Source of the DNA: Paraburkholderia rhynchosiae
GTDB lineage: Bacteria > Pseudomonadota > Gammaproteobacteria > Burkholderiales > Burkholderiaceae
Assembly: GCF_002879865.1 (NCBI RefSeq)
Contig: NZ_PNXY01000024.1
Span: forward strand, 50,957 to 114,956
Direction: 5' to 3'
DNA: 64,000 nucleotides
Made by a program: the position numbers and the translations under genes. The notes under the pieces are model-generated. The model searched no databases. It saw only the letters and a list, made by a program, of their open reading frames with translations, and was not told where the DNA came from. Numbering within the stretch: the stretch's first letter is position 1; the number at the start of each line of letters is the position of its first letter. Below, piece by piece: positions 1-9,560 of the stretch.

Positions 1-1475
1 GCTTCGCGAGCTGGTACGAGATCTTCCCGCGTTCGATGAGCGACGACGAATCGCGCCACGGCACCTTCGCCGACGTCACCACGAAGCTGCCGCGCATTCG
101 CGACATGGGCTTCGACGTGCTGTACTTCCCGCCGATTCATCCGATCGGCGTGTCGAATCGCAAGGGCCGTAACAACACGCTGAACGCACAGCCCGGCGAC
201 GTGGGCAGTCCGTATGCGATCGGCGCGGCCGAAGGCGGGCATACGGCCGTGCATCCGCAACTCGGCACGCTCGATGACTTCAAAAAGATGCTCGCCGCCG
301 CGCATGCGCATGGCCTCGAAATCGCACTCGATTTCGCGATCCAGTGTTCGCCGGATCATCCGTGGCTGAAGGAACATCCGACGTGGTTCGCATGGCGCCC
401 CGACGGCACGCTGCGTTACGCGGAGAATCCGCCGAAGAAGTATCAGGACATCGTCAATCCCGACTTCTATGCGCACGACGCCAAGCCCGACTTGTGGCTC
501 GCGCTGCGCGACGTGATCCTGTTCTGGATCGAAGCGGGCGTGCGCATTTTCCGCGTCGACAATCCGCACACCAAGCCCTTGCCGTTCTGGGAATGGATGA
601 TCAACGACGTGCGCTCGCGCTATCCGGACGCGATCTTCCTCGCCGAAGCATTCACACGGCCACGCATGATGAGCCGCCTCGGCAAGATCGGCTTCTCGCA
701 GTCGTACACGTATTTCACGTGGCGCGAGTCGAAGCGTGACTTTATCGAGTACCTGACCGAGCTTACGCAAACCAACGCGCGTGACTTCTACCGGCCGAAT
801 TTCTTCGTGAATACGCCGGACATCAATCCGCGTCATCTGCAATCGCAGGGACGCACGGGATTTCTGATTCGCGCGGCGCTCGCTTCGACGCTCGCCGGTT
901 TGTGGGGCGTGTATAGCGGCTTTGAACTGTGCGAGGCGGCCGCGTTGCCGAACAGCGAGGAATATCTCGACTCCGAGAAGTATCAGTTGCGTGCGTGGGA
1001 CTGGCACCGGCCCGGCAACATCACAGCAGAAATCACCGCGCTAAACCGGATTCGGCGTGCGAATCCCGCGTTGCAAACGCATCTCGGTCTCACGTTTCTG
1101 CCCGCGCACAACGACAACATTCTGTTCTTCGAGAAGGCAACGGAAGTGCGCGACAACGTGATCGTCGTCGCGATCAATCTCGATCCGTTCAACGAACAGG
1201 GCGCGGATATCGAGCTGTCGTGGGAGACATTCCAGAAATGGAATCTGCATGACCACGGCGGACTCGAAGTGACCGATCAGATGACCGGCGCGCGTTTCGA
1301 ATGGCACGGCCGCTGGCAGCATGTGCGGCTCGGACCGGGCCAGCCTTTTTCGATCTGGCGCATTGCGCCGCTTGGCGGGCTGCCCGCCGAGCGCCCCGAC
1401 GAAGCCGACAGCGACTCGACCAGCGCCCTTCACGCAAACGCTGGCAACCCTACCCCGACGGAAGGTGCGATATGA
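1..1475 (+). CDS. glgE: GlgE maltosyltransferase, C-terminal part (5' end outside window)
   Basis: Alpha-1,4-glucan:maltose-1-phosphate maltosyltransferase (GH13), which extends glucan chains with maltose from maltose-1-phosphate. The reading frame is open from base 3 (FASWYEIFPRS) through the first in-frame ATG at 36, so the real start lies upstream and about 490 codons are seen. GH13 landmarks are the nucleophile Asp in FRVDNPHTK (codon 558-560) and the acid/base Glu in FLAEAFTRP (codon 645-647). The run FPPIHPIG and the sequence KGRNN after it are typical of GlgE rather than of amylases. The C-terminal beta domain ends near SIWRI and is followed by about 35 low-complexity residues. The stop overlaps the treS start (ATGA), so translation is probably coupled. 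The next gene supplies the maltokinase that makes its substrate, which supports the call. Confidence 0.93.
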   Translation, partial: FASWYEIFPRSMSDDESRHGTFADVTTKLPRIRDMGFDVLYFPPIHPIGVSNRKGRNNTLNAQPGDVGSPYAIGAAEGGHTAVHPQLGTLDDFKKMLAAAHAHGLEIALDFAIQCSPDHPWLKEHPTWFAWRPDGTLRYAENPPKKYQDIVNPDFYAHDAKPDLWLALRDVILFWIEAGVRIFRVDNPHTKPLPFWEWMINDVRSRYPDAIFLAEAFTRPRMMSRLGKIGFSQSYTYFTWRESKRDFIEYLTELTQTNARDFYRPNFFVNTPDINPRHLQSQGRTGFLIRAALASTLAGLWGVYSGFELCEAAALPNSEEYLDSEKYQLRAWDWHRPGNITAEITALNRIRRANPALQTHLGLTFLPAHNDNILFFEKATEVRDNVIVVAINLDPFNEQGADIELSWETFQKWNLHDHGGLEVTDQMTGARFEWHGRWQHVRLGPGQPFSIWRIAPLGGLPAERPDEADSDSTSALHANAGNPTPTEGAI

Positions 1476-4400
1476 AGCGTGACGATCCCTCCCAGACCAC
1501 GTCGCAGGCGCATGCAAGCACGGCAACCGCCAGCGCAACCAAAGCGCGCACACGCCGCCGCGGCAAGCCGGCGGCATTGAGCGACGACCCGCTCTGGTAC
1601 AAAGACGCGATCATTTATCAGGTGCACATCAAGTCGTTCTTCGATGCGAATAACGACGGCGTCGGCGATTTTCCAGGCCTCATCGCCAAGCTCGACTACA
1701 TCGCCGAACTGGGTGTGAACGCGATCTGGCTGCTGCCGTTCTATCCGTCGCCGCGCCGCGACGACGGTTATGACATCGCCGATTATCGCAACGTGCATCC
1801 CGATTACGGCCAGCTCTCCGATGTCAAACGCTTCATTCAGGAAGCGCACGCGCGCGGCATCCGCGTGATCACGGAGCTGGTGATCAACCACACGTCGGAT
1901 CAGCACCCATGGTTCCAGCGCGCGCGCCGCGCGAAGCCGGGTTCGAATCATCGCAACTTCTATGTGTGGTCCGACACTGATCAGAAGTACGCTGAAACGC
2001 GGATCATCTTTATCGATTCAGAACCGTCGAACTGGACGCACGATCCGGTCGCGGGCGCTTATTTCTGGCATCGCTTTTATTCGCATCAGCCCGATCTGAA
2101 TTTCGACAATCCGGCCGTGCTGCGGGAGGTGTTGCAGGTCATGCGCTTCTGGCTCGACATGGGCATCGACGGGCTGCGGCTCGACGCGGTGCCGTATCTC
2201 GTCGAACGTGAAGGCACCAACAACGAGAACCTGCCGGAAACGCACGCGGTGTTGAAGAAGATTCGCGCCACTATCGACGCGGAATATCCGAACCGGATGC
2301 TACTCGCCGAAGCGAACCAGTGGCCGGAAGACGTGAAGGAATACTTCGGCGAAGAAGACGAATGCCATATGGCATTCCACTTCCCGCTAATGCCGCGCAT
2401 CTACATGTCGATTGCGAGCGAGGACCGCTTTCCGATCACCGACATCATGCGGCAAACGCCGGATCTCGCCGAGTCGAATCAGTGGGCGATTTTTCTGCGC
2501 AATCACGATGAGCTCACGCTTGAAATGGTCACTGATTCCGAGCGCGACTACTTGTGGAATACCTACGCGAGCGATCGCCGCGCGCGTCTGAATCTCGGCA
2601 TTCGCCGCCGGCTCGCGCCGCTGATGGAGCGCGACCGCCGCCGCATCGAGCTGATCAATTCGCTGCTGCTGTCGATGCCCGGCACGCCCGTGATCTACTA
2701 CGGCGATGAGCTCGGCATGGGCGACAACATCCACCTCGGCGACCGCGACGGCGTGCGTACGCCGATGCAGTGGTCGTCGGATCGGAACGGCGGCTTCTCG
2801 CGCGCCGATCCTGAACAGCTGGTGCTGCCGCCCGTAATGGGCGCGCTCTACGGCTTCGACGCGGTCAACGTCGAAGCGCAAAGCCGCGATCCGCATTCGC
2901 TGCTGAACTGGACGCGGCGCATGCTCGCCACGCGTCGCGCGAAACAGACCTTTGGGCGCGGCACGATTCGCTTCCTGAAGCCGGAAAACCGCAAGATTCT
3001 CGCGTATCTGCGTGAGATGCCCGACGAGCCGCCGATTCTTTGCGTGGCGAATCTGTCGCGTGCGCCGCAAGCGGTGGAGCTCGATCTGTCGGAATTCAAC
3101 GGCTCGGTGCCGATCGAAATGACCGCCGATTCCGTGTTCCCCGCCATCGGTCAATTGACTTATCTGCTGACCTTCCCGCCGTATGGCTTCCTGTGGTTCA
3201 TGCTGTGTCCGGGCGGTCAGCGTCCGACATGGTCGCAGGCGCATCCCGAGCCGCTGCCGGAATTCGTCACCATCGTGATACGCGAAGGCCAGGTTGGGCC
3301 GACGCCGGAAAACGTGCGGCTGCTCGAATCGGAAGTGCTGCCTTCGTGGTTGAGCCGTCGCCGCTGGTTTGCATCGAAGGATCAGAAGATGCATGCCGTG
3401 CGGCTCGCCGCGTTGACCACGATTCCGAACGGAGGCTTCGCCTTCACCGAAATCGAAGCCGATGTCGGCAATCACACCGAGCGTTACGTGGTGCCTATCG
3501 CGATCACGTGGGGCGGCGAGACCACGACGCCCCTCTTTCTCCAGCTTGCGTTGGCGCGCGTGCGCCGCGGCCGCAATGTCGGGCATCTGACCGACGCATT
3601 CGCGCTGCCGATCTTCGCGCACGGCGTGCTGCGCAAATTGCGCGAACGCGCTGTCGTGCCGACCGTGCAGAAGAGCGAGATCAAGTTCATTCCGACCGAG
3701 CGTTTCGCGGAACTCGACAATCTCGGCGAACGGCCGGAAGTGCGCTGGCTCGCGGCCGAGCAGAGCAACAGTTCTCTGATCGTCGCGGACGCCGCGGTGC
3801 TCAAGCTGGTGCGGCGTCTCGTGAGCGGCATTCATCCGGAAGCGGAAATCAGCCGCTATCTGACGCAGCTTGGCTATGCGAACACGGCGCCGCTATTCGG
3901 CGAAGTGGTGCGCGTCGATCCCGAGGGCGTGCCGCATACGCTCGCGATTCTGCAAGGCTTCGTCGACAACCAGGGCGATGCATGGAACTGGTCGCTCGAC
4001 CATCTGCGCCGCTCCGTGGACGAACTCGCGATCGCCGTCGATACGGACGCGTCATCGGCGCCCGACCGCGACAACGAAGCGCTTCTGCTGGAAGGCTACG
4101 CGTCGTTGGCCGGCATCATCGGCAGACGGCTTGGCGAATTGCACGTGGCCCTTGCTTCGCCCACCGACGACCTCGCGTTCGCACCCGAACCCGCGAGCGC
4201 CGACCAGGTGAAGGCGTGGGTCGACGGCACGCAGTCGATGCTCGCGAGCGCGCTCGATCTGCTCGCGCCGCGCATTGAACAGATGCTCGATCCGGAGACG
4301 AAGGCGCTCGCGCAAAGTTTGATCGACCGCCGCGCCGCGCTCGTCGAAGCCGTCGACAAACTGGTTTCCGCCGATACCCAGGCGCTGCGCATTCGCATTC

Positions 4401-4933
4401 ATGGCGACTTCCATCTGGGCCAGGTTCTCGTCGCGCAGGGCGACGCGTATCTGATCGACTTCGAAGGCGAGCCGGCGCGCTCGCTCGAGGAGCGCCGCCA
4501 GAAATCGAGCCCGCTGCGTGACGTGGCCGGCCTGATGCGTTCGCTGTCCTATGCCAGCGCAGCGGCGCAGTCCACGACGGAAGCCGCGCCGCAGCAGACC
4601 GCGGATCGCAAGCGCGCCTTGTTCGACCGCTTCCGCGCGCAAGCCACCGACGCGTTCCTGAAGGAATACCGCGCGGCCACCGCCGAAGCGCCGACGCCGC
4701 TCGTCGCGCCCGAGGCCGAGCAGGCGCTGCTCGATCTGTTCCTGATCGAGAAGGCCGCGTATGAAATCCGCTATGAAGCGGCCAACCGTCCGACATGGCT
4801 TAGCTTGCCCGTGCGCGGCCTCGCCGCGCTCACAAGCCGTTTGCTGGGCGATACCGGTGCGCCGCACGATTCGTCAACCCCGGCGCCAGACGCCGCCACA
4901 CCGCCTCATCCGGCCGAGGGCGACTATGAGTGA
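1472..4933 (+). CDS. treS: Trehalose synthase fused to maltokinase (TreS-Mak)
   Basis: A bifunctional protein of 1153 aa. Residues about 40-590 are a GH13 trehalose synthase (trehalose to maltose), with WYKDAIIYQVHIKSF at 42-56, nucleophile D238 in GLRLDAV, acid/base E280 in LLAEANQ and the NHDE motif at 344-347. Residues about 670-1130 are a maltokinase (Mak/Pep2) that makes maltose-1-phosphate. They carry the phosphotransferase motif HGDFHLGQ from residue 977 and the DFEGEP metal-binding motif near 996-1001. The ATG at 1472 was chosen over an upstream in-frame ATG at 1301 because homology begins after it, a GGAAGG site precedes it and it overlaps the glgE stop. Residues 8-33 are a low-complexity, Ser/Thr/Ala and basic tail. 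The fusion channels trehalose straight to the GlgE substrate. Confidence 0.95.
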   Translation: MKRDDPSQTTSQAHASTATASATKARTRRRGKPAALSDDPLWYKDAIIYQVHIKSFFDANNDGVGDFPGLIAKLDYIAELGVNAIWLLPFYPSPRRDDGYDIADYRNVHPDYGQLSDVKRFIQEAHARGIRVITELVINHTSDQHPWFQRARRAKPGSNHRNFYVWSDTDQKYAETRIIFIDSEPSNWTHDPVAGAYFWHRFYSHQPDLNFDNPAVLREVLQVMRFWLDMGIDGLRLDAVPYLVEREGTNNENLPETHAVLKKIRATIDAEYPNRMLLAEANQWPEDVKEYFGEEDECHMAFHFPLMPRIYMSIASEDRFPITDIMRQTPDLAESNQWAIFLRNHDELTLEMVTDSERDYLWNTYASDRRARLNLGIRRRLAPLMERDRRRIELINSLLLSMPGTPVIYYGDELGMGDNIHLGDRDGVRTPMQWSSDRNGGFSRADPEQLVLPPVMGALYGFDAVNVEAQSRDPHSLLNWTRRMLATRRAKQTFGRGTIRFLKPENRKILAYLREMPDEPPILCVANLSRAPQAVELDLSEFNGSVPIEMTADSVFPAIGQLTYLLTFPPYGFLWFMLCPGGQRPTWSQAHPEPLPEFVTIVIREGQVGPTPENVRLLESEVLPSWLSRRRWFASKDQKMHAVRLAALTTIPNGGFAFTEIEADVGNHTERYVVPIAITWGGETTTPLFLQLALARVRRGRNVGHLTDAFALPIFAHGVLRKLRERAVVPTVQKSEIKFIPTERFAELDNLGERPEVRWLAAEQSNSSLIVADAAVLKLVRRLVSGIHPEAEISRYLTQLGYANTAPLFGEVVRVDPEGVPHTLAILQGFVDNQGDAWNWSLDHLRRSVDELAIAVDTDASSAPDRDNEALLLEGYASLAGIIGRRLGELHVALASPTDDLAFAPEPASADQVKAWVDGTQSMLASALDLLAPRIEQMLDPETKALAQSLIDRRAALVEAVDKLVSADTQALRIRIHGDFHLGQVLVAQGDAYLIDFEGEPARSLEERRQKSSPLRDVAGLMRSLSYASAAAQSTTEAAPQQTADRKRALFDRFRAQATDAFLKEYRAATAEAPTPLVAPEAEQALLDLFLIEKAAYEIRYEAANRPTWLSLPVRGLAALTSRLLGDTGAPHDSSTPAPDAATPPHPAEGDYE

Positions 4934-7136
4934 ACATGATCCGGCCGCAGGCCTCCAGCCGCTCGACATTGACGCGCTTGTGGAAGCGCGCCACCCCGAT
5001 GCTTTCTCGCAGCTCGGACTGCATCACACGGATGGCGGTCCCGTGGTACGTGCGCTACTGCCGAATGCCGCGCGCGTCAGCGTGATTTCGCGTGCCGACG
5101 GCTCCTTGCTCGGTGAGCTTCAGCAGTTGCGTCCAGGCCTGTTCGCGGGCCGCGTGACTTTGGCGGCGCCGTATCGTCTGCGTATCGACTGGCATGGCGC
5201 CGTGCAGGAAATCGAGGACACGTATTCGTTCGGCCCCGTTCTCGGCGATGAACCGCTCGGCCGTCTCGCGCGCGGCGATCCGTATGCAGTGCTCGAATGT
5301 CTCGGCTCGCGTCCGATGGAAGTGGACGGCGTGCCCGGCGTGCGCTTCGCGGTCTGGGCGCCGAATGCGCGCCGCGTCTCGGTAGTCGGCGACTTCAACG
5401 CTTGGGACGGCCGTCGTCATCCGATGCGCTTGCGTCATCAGGCGGGCGTGTGGGAATTGTTCGTGCCGCGAGTCGGGCCGGGCACGCGCTACAAATACGA
5501 GTTGCTCTCGCGCGACGGTCATCCATTGCCGTTGAAGGCCGACCCTTGCGCGATGCAAAGTGAGAAGCCGCCTGGCACCGCGTCGGTGGTCGCGCATGTC
5601 GACGAGATCGAGCAGTTTCCGTGGAGCGATCACGAGTGGATTCAATCGCGCGGCGAGAAGCAGACACCGCGCTCGCCCATCTCGATCTACGAGGTGCATG
5701 CGGAGTCCTGGCTGCGCATCGCCGAGGAAAGTCATCGCGGTCTCGATTGGGAAGAACTCGCCGAGCGCCTGATTCCGTATGTGAAGACCATGGGCTTCAC
5801 GCACGTCGAGTTCATGCCGGTCGCGGAACATCCGTTCGGGGGATCGTGGGGCTATCAACCGCTTGGACAGTTCGCGCCGTCCGCGCGCTTCGGCAAGCCC
5901 GAGCAGTTCGCGACGTTCGTCAACAAGGCGCATGAGGCCGGACTCGGCGTGATTCTCGACTGGGTGCCAGCGCATTTTCCGAACGACGCGCACGGTCTCG
6001 TCCAGTTCGACGGCACGCCGCTCTACGAGCATGCCGATCCGCGCGAAGGCTATCACCAGGACTGGAACACGATGATCTACAACCTCGGCCGCAACGAGGT
6101 CAGCGCGTTCCTGGTCGCGTCGGGTCTCGCGTGGCTAAAGCGCTATCACGTGGACGGCTTGCGCGTGGATGCCGTGGCGTCGATGCTGTATCGCGACTAT
6201 TCGCGCGCGGCCGGCGAGTGGGTGCCGAACATTTACGGCGGACGCGAGAATCTCGAATCCATTGCGTTTCTGAAGCGCTTGAATCATGAAGTCGGTTACG
6301 TGCCCGGCGCGCCTGGCGCGATCACCATCGCCGAGGAATCGACTGCATGGCCGGGCGTGACAGCGCGCGTGGAGGACGGCGGGCTCGGCTTTCACTTCAA
6401 GTGGAACATGGGCTGGATGCACGACACGCTGCACTACATGCACGAAAATCCGGTGTATCGCCAATACCATCACCACAACATGACGTTCGGGATGGTGTAC
6501 GCGTATTCGGAGCGCTTCGTGCTGCCGCTTTCACACGATGAAGTCGTGCACGGCAAAGGCTCGCTGCTCGGCAAGATGCCCGGCGACACATGGCAGAAGT
6601 TCGCCAATCTGCGCGCGTACTTCGGCTTCATGTGGACGCATCCGGGCAAGAAGCTGCTCTTCATGGGCGGGGAATTCGGCCAGATAGCGGAGTTCGATCA
6701 CGACGGGTCGCCGCACTGGCATCTGCTCGACGATTCGAATCATCACGGCGTGCAATTGCTGGTGCGTGACCTGAACCGTCTTTATAACCAGGAACCCGCG
6801 CTGCATTTACTCGACAGCGAGCCTGGCGGCTTTAGCTGGCTGATCGGCGACGACAGCGCCAACAGCGTGTTCGCCTATCGCCGCACAGACGGCGCGGGCC
6901 GCGAACTCGTCGTGGTCTGCAACATGACGCCGGTGCCGCGCGTCGGCTACCGCATGGGCATGCCGCGTGAAGGACGCTGGTCGGAAGTGCTGAATACGGA
7001 TGCCGGCGTATACGGCGGCTCGAATATGGGCAACGGCGGCCTGATTCATACGGACGCTACTTCGAGCCATGGCTGGCCGCATTCGGCTTCCCTGAGCTTG
7101 CCGCCGCTGGCGACCATCGTATTGCGCGCCGATTGA
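4926..7136 (+). CDS. glgB: 1,4-alpha-glucan branching enzyme
   Basis: GH13 branching enzyme of 736 aa that introduces alpha-1,6 branches into the glucan made by GlgE. An N-terminal N1 domain and a CBM48 domain (VRFAVWAPNARRVSVVGDF) precede the catalytic barrel. Catalytic landmarks are nucleophile D415 in GLRVDAVASMLYRDY, the EEST motif (E470/E471) and LSHDEVVHGKGSL. The length fits the roughly 730-residue GlgB family. The start ATG at 4926 overlaps the end of treS by 8 bp; an in-frame ATG at 4761 lies deep inside treS and precedes no homology. Placement after treS-mak fits a GlgE-type, ADP-glucose-independent glucan pathway. Confidence 0.96.
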   Translation: MSEHDPAAGLQPLDIDALVEARHPDAFSQLGLHHTDGGPVVRALLPNAARVSVISRADGSLLGELQQLRPGLFAGRVTLAAPYRLRIDWHGAVQEIEDTYSFGPVLGDEPLGRLARGDPYAVLECLGSRPMEVDGVPGVRFAVWAPNARRVSVVGDFNAWDGRRHPMRLRHQAGVWELFVPRVGPGTRYKYELLSRDGHPLPLKADPCAMQSEKPPGTASVVAHVDEIEQFPWSDHEWIQSRGEKQTPRSPISIYEVHAESWLRIAEESHRGLDWEELAERLIPYVKTMGFTHVEFMPVAEHPFGGSWGYQPLGQFAPSARFGKPEQFATFVNKAHEAGLGVILDWVPAHFPNDAHGLVQFDGTPLYEHADPREGYHQDWNTMIYNLGRNEVSAFLVASGLAWLKRYHVDGLRVDAVASMLYRDYSRAAGEWVPNIYGGRENLESIAFLKRLNHEVGYVPGAPGAITIAEESTAWPGVTARVEDGGLGFHFKWNMGWMHDTLHYMHENPVYRQYHHHNMTFGMVYAYSERFVLPLSHDEVVHGKGSLLGKMPGDTWQKFANLRAYFGFMWTHPGKKLLFMGGEFGQIAEFDHDGSPHWHLLDDSNHHGVQLLVRDLNRLYNQEPALHLLDSEPGGFSWLIGDDSANSVFAYRRTDGAGRELVVVCNMTPVPRVGYRMGMPREGRWSEVLNTDAGVYGGSNMGNGGLIHTDATSSHGWPHSASLSLPPLATIVLRAD

Positions 7137-7276
7137 GCCGGGACTGAGCGCGGATCGAGCGCCGCCCGGTTGCGCCGAAGACGAGCGCGCGGCCTGCGTG
7201 ATGATCGGGCCGCGCGCTCGCTGCATGAAGACCCGCGGTAGCGCGCTTCATCGAATCAGAACAAGGAAGGGGAATC

Positions 7277-9496
7277 ATGTCGCATGCAATGCCCGACCGG
7301 CTTCTGCCCGGCTCGCCGTATCCGCTCGGCGCCAGTTGGGACGGCCTCGGCGTCAACTTTGCGGTGTTCTCGGCAAACGCGCAGAAAATCGAGCTTTGCC
7401 TGTTCGATCCCACGGGCCGCAAGGAAATCAGGCGCTATGCGATGCCTGAATGCACCGAAGAAGTCTGGCACGGCTATCTGCCGAATGCGCACCCGGGCAC
7501 TGCTTACGGCTTTCGCGCGCATGGTCCGTATCAGCCGCAACATGGGCATCGCTTCAATCCGCACAAGCTGCTGCTCGATCCGTATGCGCGCAAACTCGTC
7601 GGGCAGTTTCGTTGGTCCGATGCGCTGTTCGGTTACCGCGTGCATTCGAATCGCGCGGATCTTTCGATCGACCGGCGCGATTCGGCGCCGGCCATGCCGA
7701 AGTGCGTCGTGATCGATGAAGCGTTCGACTGGTCGCACGACAAGCGCCCGAATGTGCCGTGGGGAGAGACCGTCGTCTATGAGACGCATGTGCGCGGCGC
7801 GTCCATGCTGCGCGCCGATTTGCGTCAGCACGAGCGCGGCACGTTCGCCGCGCTGTCGTCGCCGGAATTCATCGAGCATCTGCTGAAGCTCGGTGTGACC
7901 GCCGTCGAATTACTGCCCGTTCACGCGTTTCTCAACGACCGCTTTCTGGTGGAGCGCGGCCTGCGCAATTACTGGGGCTACAACACCGCGGCATTCTTTG
8001 CGCCCGAGCCGTCTTATCTGAGCACGCACCGGCTCGACGAAATGCGCATTGCCGTGCGCCAGTTGCACGCGGCCGGAATCGAAGTGATTCTCGACGTGGT
8101 CTACAACCACACGTGCGAAGGCAACGAAATGGGCCCGACCGTCTCATGGCGCGGCCTCGACAACGCGAGCTACTACCGCCTGATTCCCGGCGACGAACGG
8201 CATCACATCAACGACACCGGTTGCGGCAACACGGTGAATCTGCCGCATCCGCGCGTGCTGCAAATGGTGATGGATTCGCTGCGCTACTGGTCGACGGCGT
8301 TCAATATAGACGGCTTCCGTTTCGATCTTGGCGTGACGCTCGGGCGCGAGCAGCATGGTTTCGATCCCGGCTCGGGCTTCTTCGACGCGCTGCGTCAGGA
8401 CCCGGTTCTATCGCAACGCAAGCTGATTTCCGAACCATGGGACATCGGTCCGGGCGGTTATCAACTCGGCAATCATCCACCAGGGTTCGGCGAATGGAAC
8501 GACCGTTTTCGCGATACCGTGCGCCGTTTCTGGCGCGGCGACGCCGGTCTGCGGCCCGATCTTGCCGCGCGCCTGACCGGTTCCGCCGATCTCTTCAACC
8601 GACGCTTCAGGAAGCCATGGGCGTCGATCAATTTCGTCTCGTCGCATGACGGTTTTACGCTCGCCGACATCACCGCGTACGAGCAGAAACACAACGAGGC
8701 GAATCGCGAAGGCAATCACGACGGCCACAACGAAAATTGCAGCAGCAACTGGGGCGTCGAAGGTCCGACCGACGATCCCGCGATTCTCGAAACGCGCCAA
8801 CGCGTGGCGCGCTCGATGATCGCGACGCTGCTGGTCGCGCTCGGCACGCCGATGATGCTGGCCGGCGACGAATCGCTGCGCACGCAGAACGGCAACAACA
8901 ATGCCTATTGCCAGGATAACGAAATATCGTGGATCGATTGGCAAGCCGGTGAATTGCCGGACGGCCGTCAGATGACCGACTTCGTGGCTCGTGTGGTCGC
9001 GCTGCGCAAACAGCATCCGCTGTTGCGCGAGACGCGCTTTCTGTTCGGCGACCGTGAAGTGCTGCCGGGTCTTTTCGACGTCGGCTGGTTCGACGAAAAC
9101 GGCGATCCGCTGACGATCGAAGCATGGGAAGACCCCGAAGGACGCGCGTTCACATTGCGGCGCGCGGGGCCCGGTCTGAATGACGAAACAGAAGTATTGT
9201 TGATGATGCTCAACGCGAGTGCGGAAACACTGCGTTTTACCCCCCCTGCGCCGCACCTGGAATGGCACGTGCTGTTAGACACTGCGGATACGGAGAGCGC
9301 ACCGCATCGGCTGGCCGCGTCGGACGTCGAGGTCGCCGCGCATGGCCTCCTGATACTGGCCGCGCAACCCGTCGGTGAAGCCGACTGGCAGGCCGGCTGG
9401 AAGGCCGGCGCGCAGCATGGGCCGCGGCTGTTGACCGCGCTGCCGCCCGATCCGGGCGAACATCCGCCGACGAGCGACGCGTCGCCGACCACGTAG
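7277..9496 (+). CDS. glgX: Glycogen debranching enzyme GlgX
   Basis: GH13 isoamylase-type debranching enzyme of 739 aa that hydrolyses alpha-1,6 branches of trimmed glucan. CBM48 is at the N terminus (GVNFAVFSANAQKIELCLF), followed by the barrel with nucleophile D350 in GFRFDLGV and acid/base E386 in ISEPWDIGPGG. NYWGYNTAAFFAPEP and FVSSHDGFTLAD are characteristic of GlgX/TreX. A good ribosome site (GGAAGGGG) sits just before the ATG at 7277. The 140-bp gap after glgB is the largest in this operon. The last 40 residues or so are poorly conserved, Pro/Ala-rich sequence. Confidence 0.95.
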   Translation: MSHAMPDRLLPGSPYPLGASWDGLGVNFAVFSANAQKIELCLFDPTGRKEIRRYAMPECTEEVWHGYLPNAHPGTAYGFRAHGPYQPQHGHRFNPHKLLLDPYARKLVGQFRWSDALFGYRVHSNRADLSIDRRDSAPAMPKCVVIDEAFDWSHDKRPNVPWGETVVYETHVRGASMLRADLRQHERGTFAALSSPEFIEHLLKLGVTAVELLPVHAFLNDRFLVERGLRNYWGYNTAAFFAPEPSYLSTHRLDEMRIAVRQLHAAGIEVILDVVYNHTCEGNEMGPTVSWRGLDNASYYRLIPGDERHHINDTGCGNTVNLPHPRVLQMVMDSLRYWSTAFNIDGFRFDLGVTLGREQHGFDPGSGFFDALRQDPVLSQRKLISEPWDIGPGGYQLGNHPPGFGEWNDRFRDTVRRFWRGDAGLRPDLAARLTGSADLFNRRFRKPWASINFVSSHDGFTLADITAYEQKHNEANREGNHDGHNENCSSNWGVEGPTDDPAILETRQRVARSMIATLLVALGTPMMLAGDESLRTQNGNNNAYCQDNEISWIDWQAGELPDGRQMTDFVARVVALRKQHPLLRETRFLFGDREVLPGLFDVGWFDENGDPLTIEAWEDPEGRAFTLRRAGPGLNDETEVLLMMLNASAETLRFTPPAPHLEWHVLLDTADTESAPHRLAASDVEVAAHGLLILAAQPVGEADWQAGWKAGAQHGPRLLTALPPDPGEHPPTSDASPTT

Positions 9497-9560
9497 ACGG
9501 CGACGGCGACACGCGAACGGCGCGTGAGCACCCGAGAGCAAAACCGAATGGTGAAGAGTC

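Noticed and set aside
2387..3835. 482-codon minus-strand open frame
   Set aside because: Antisense to treS-mak, which is well supported; His/Arg-rich with no recognisable motif.
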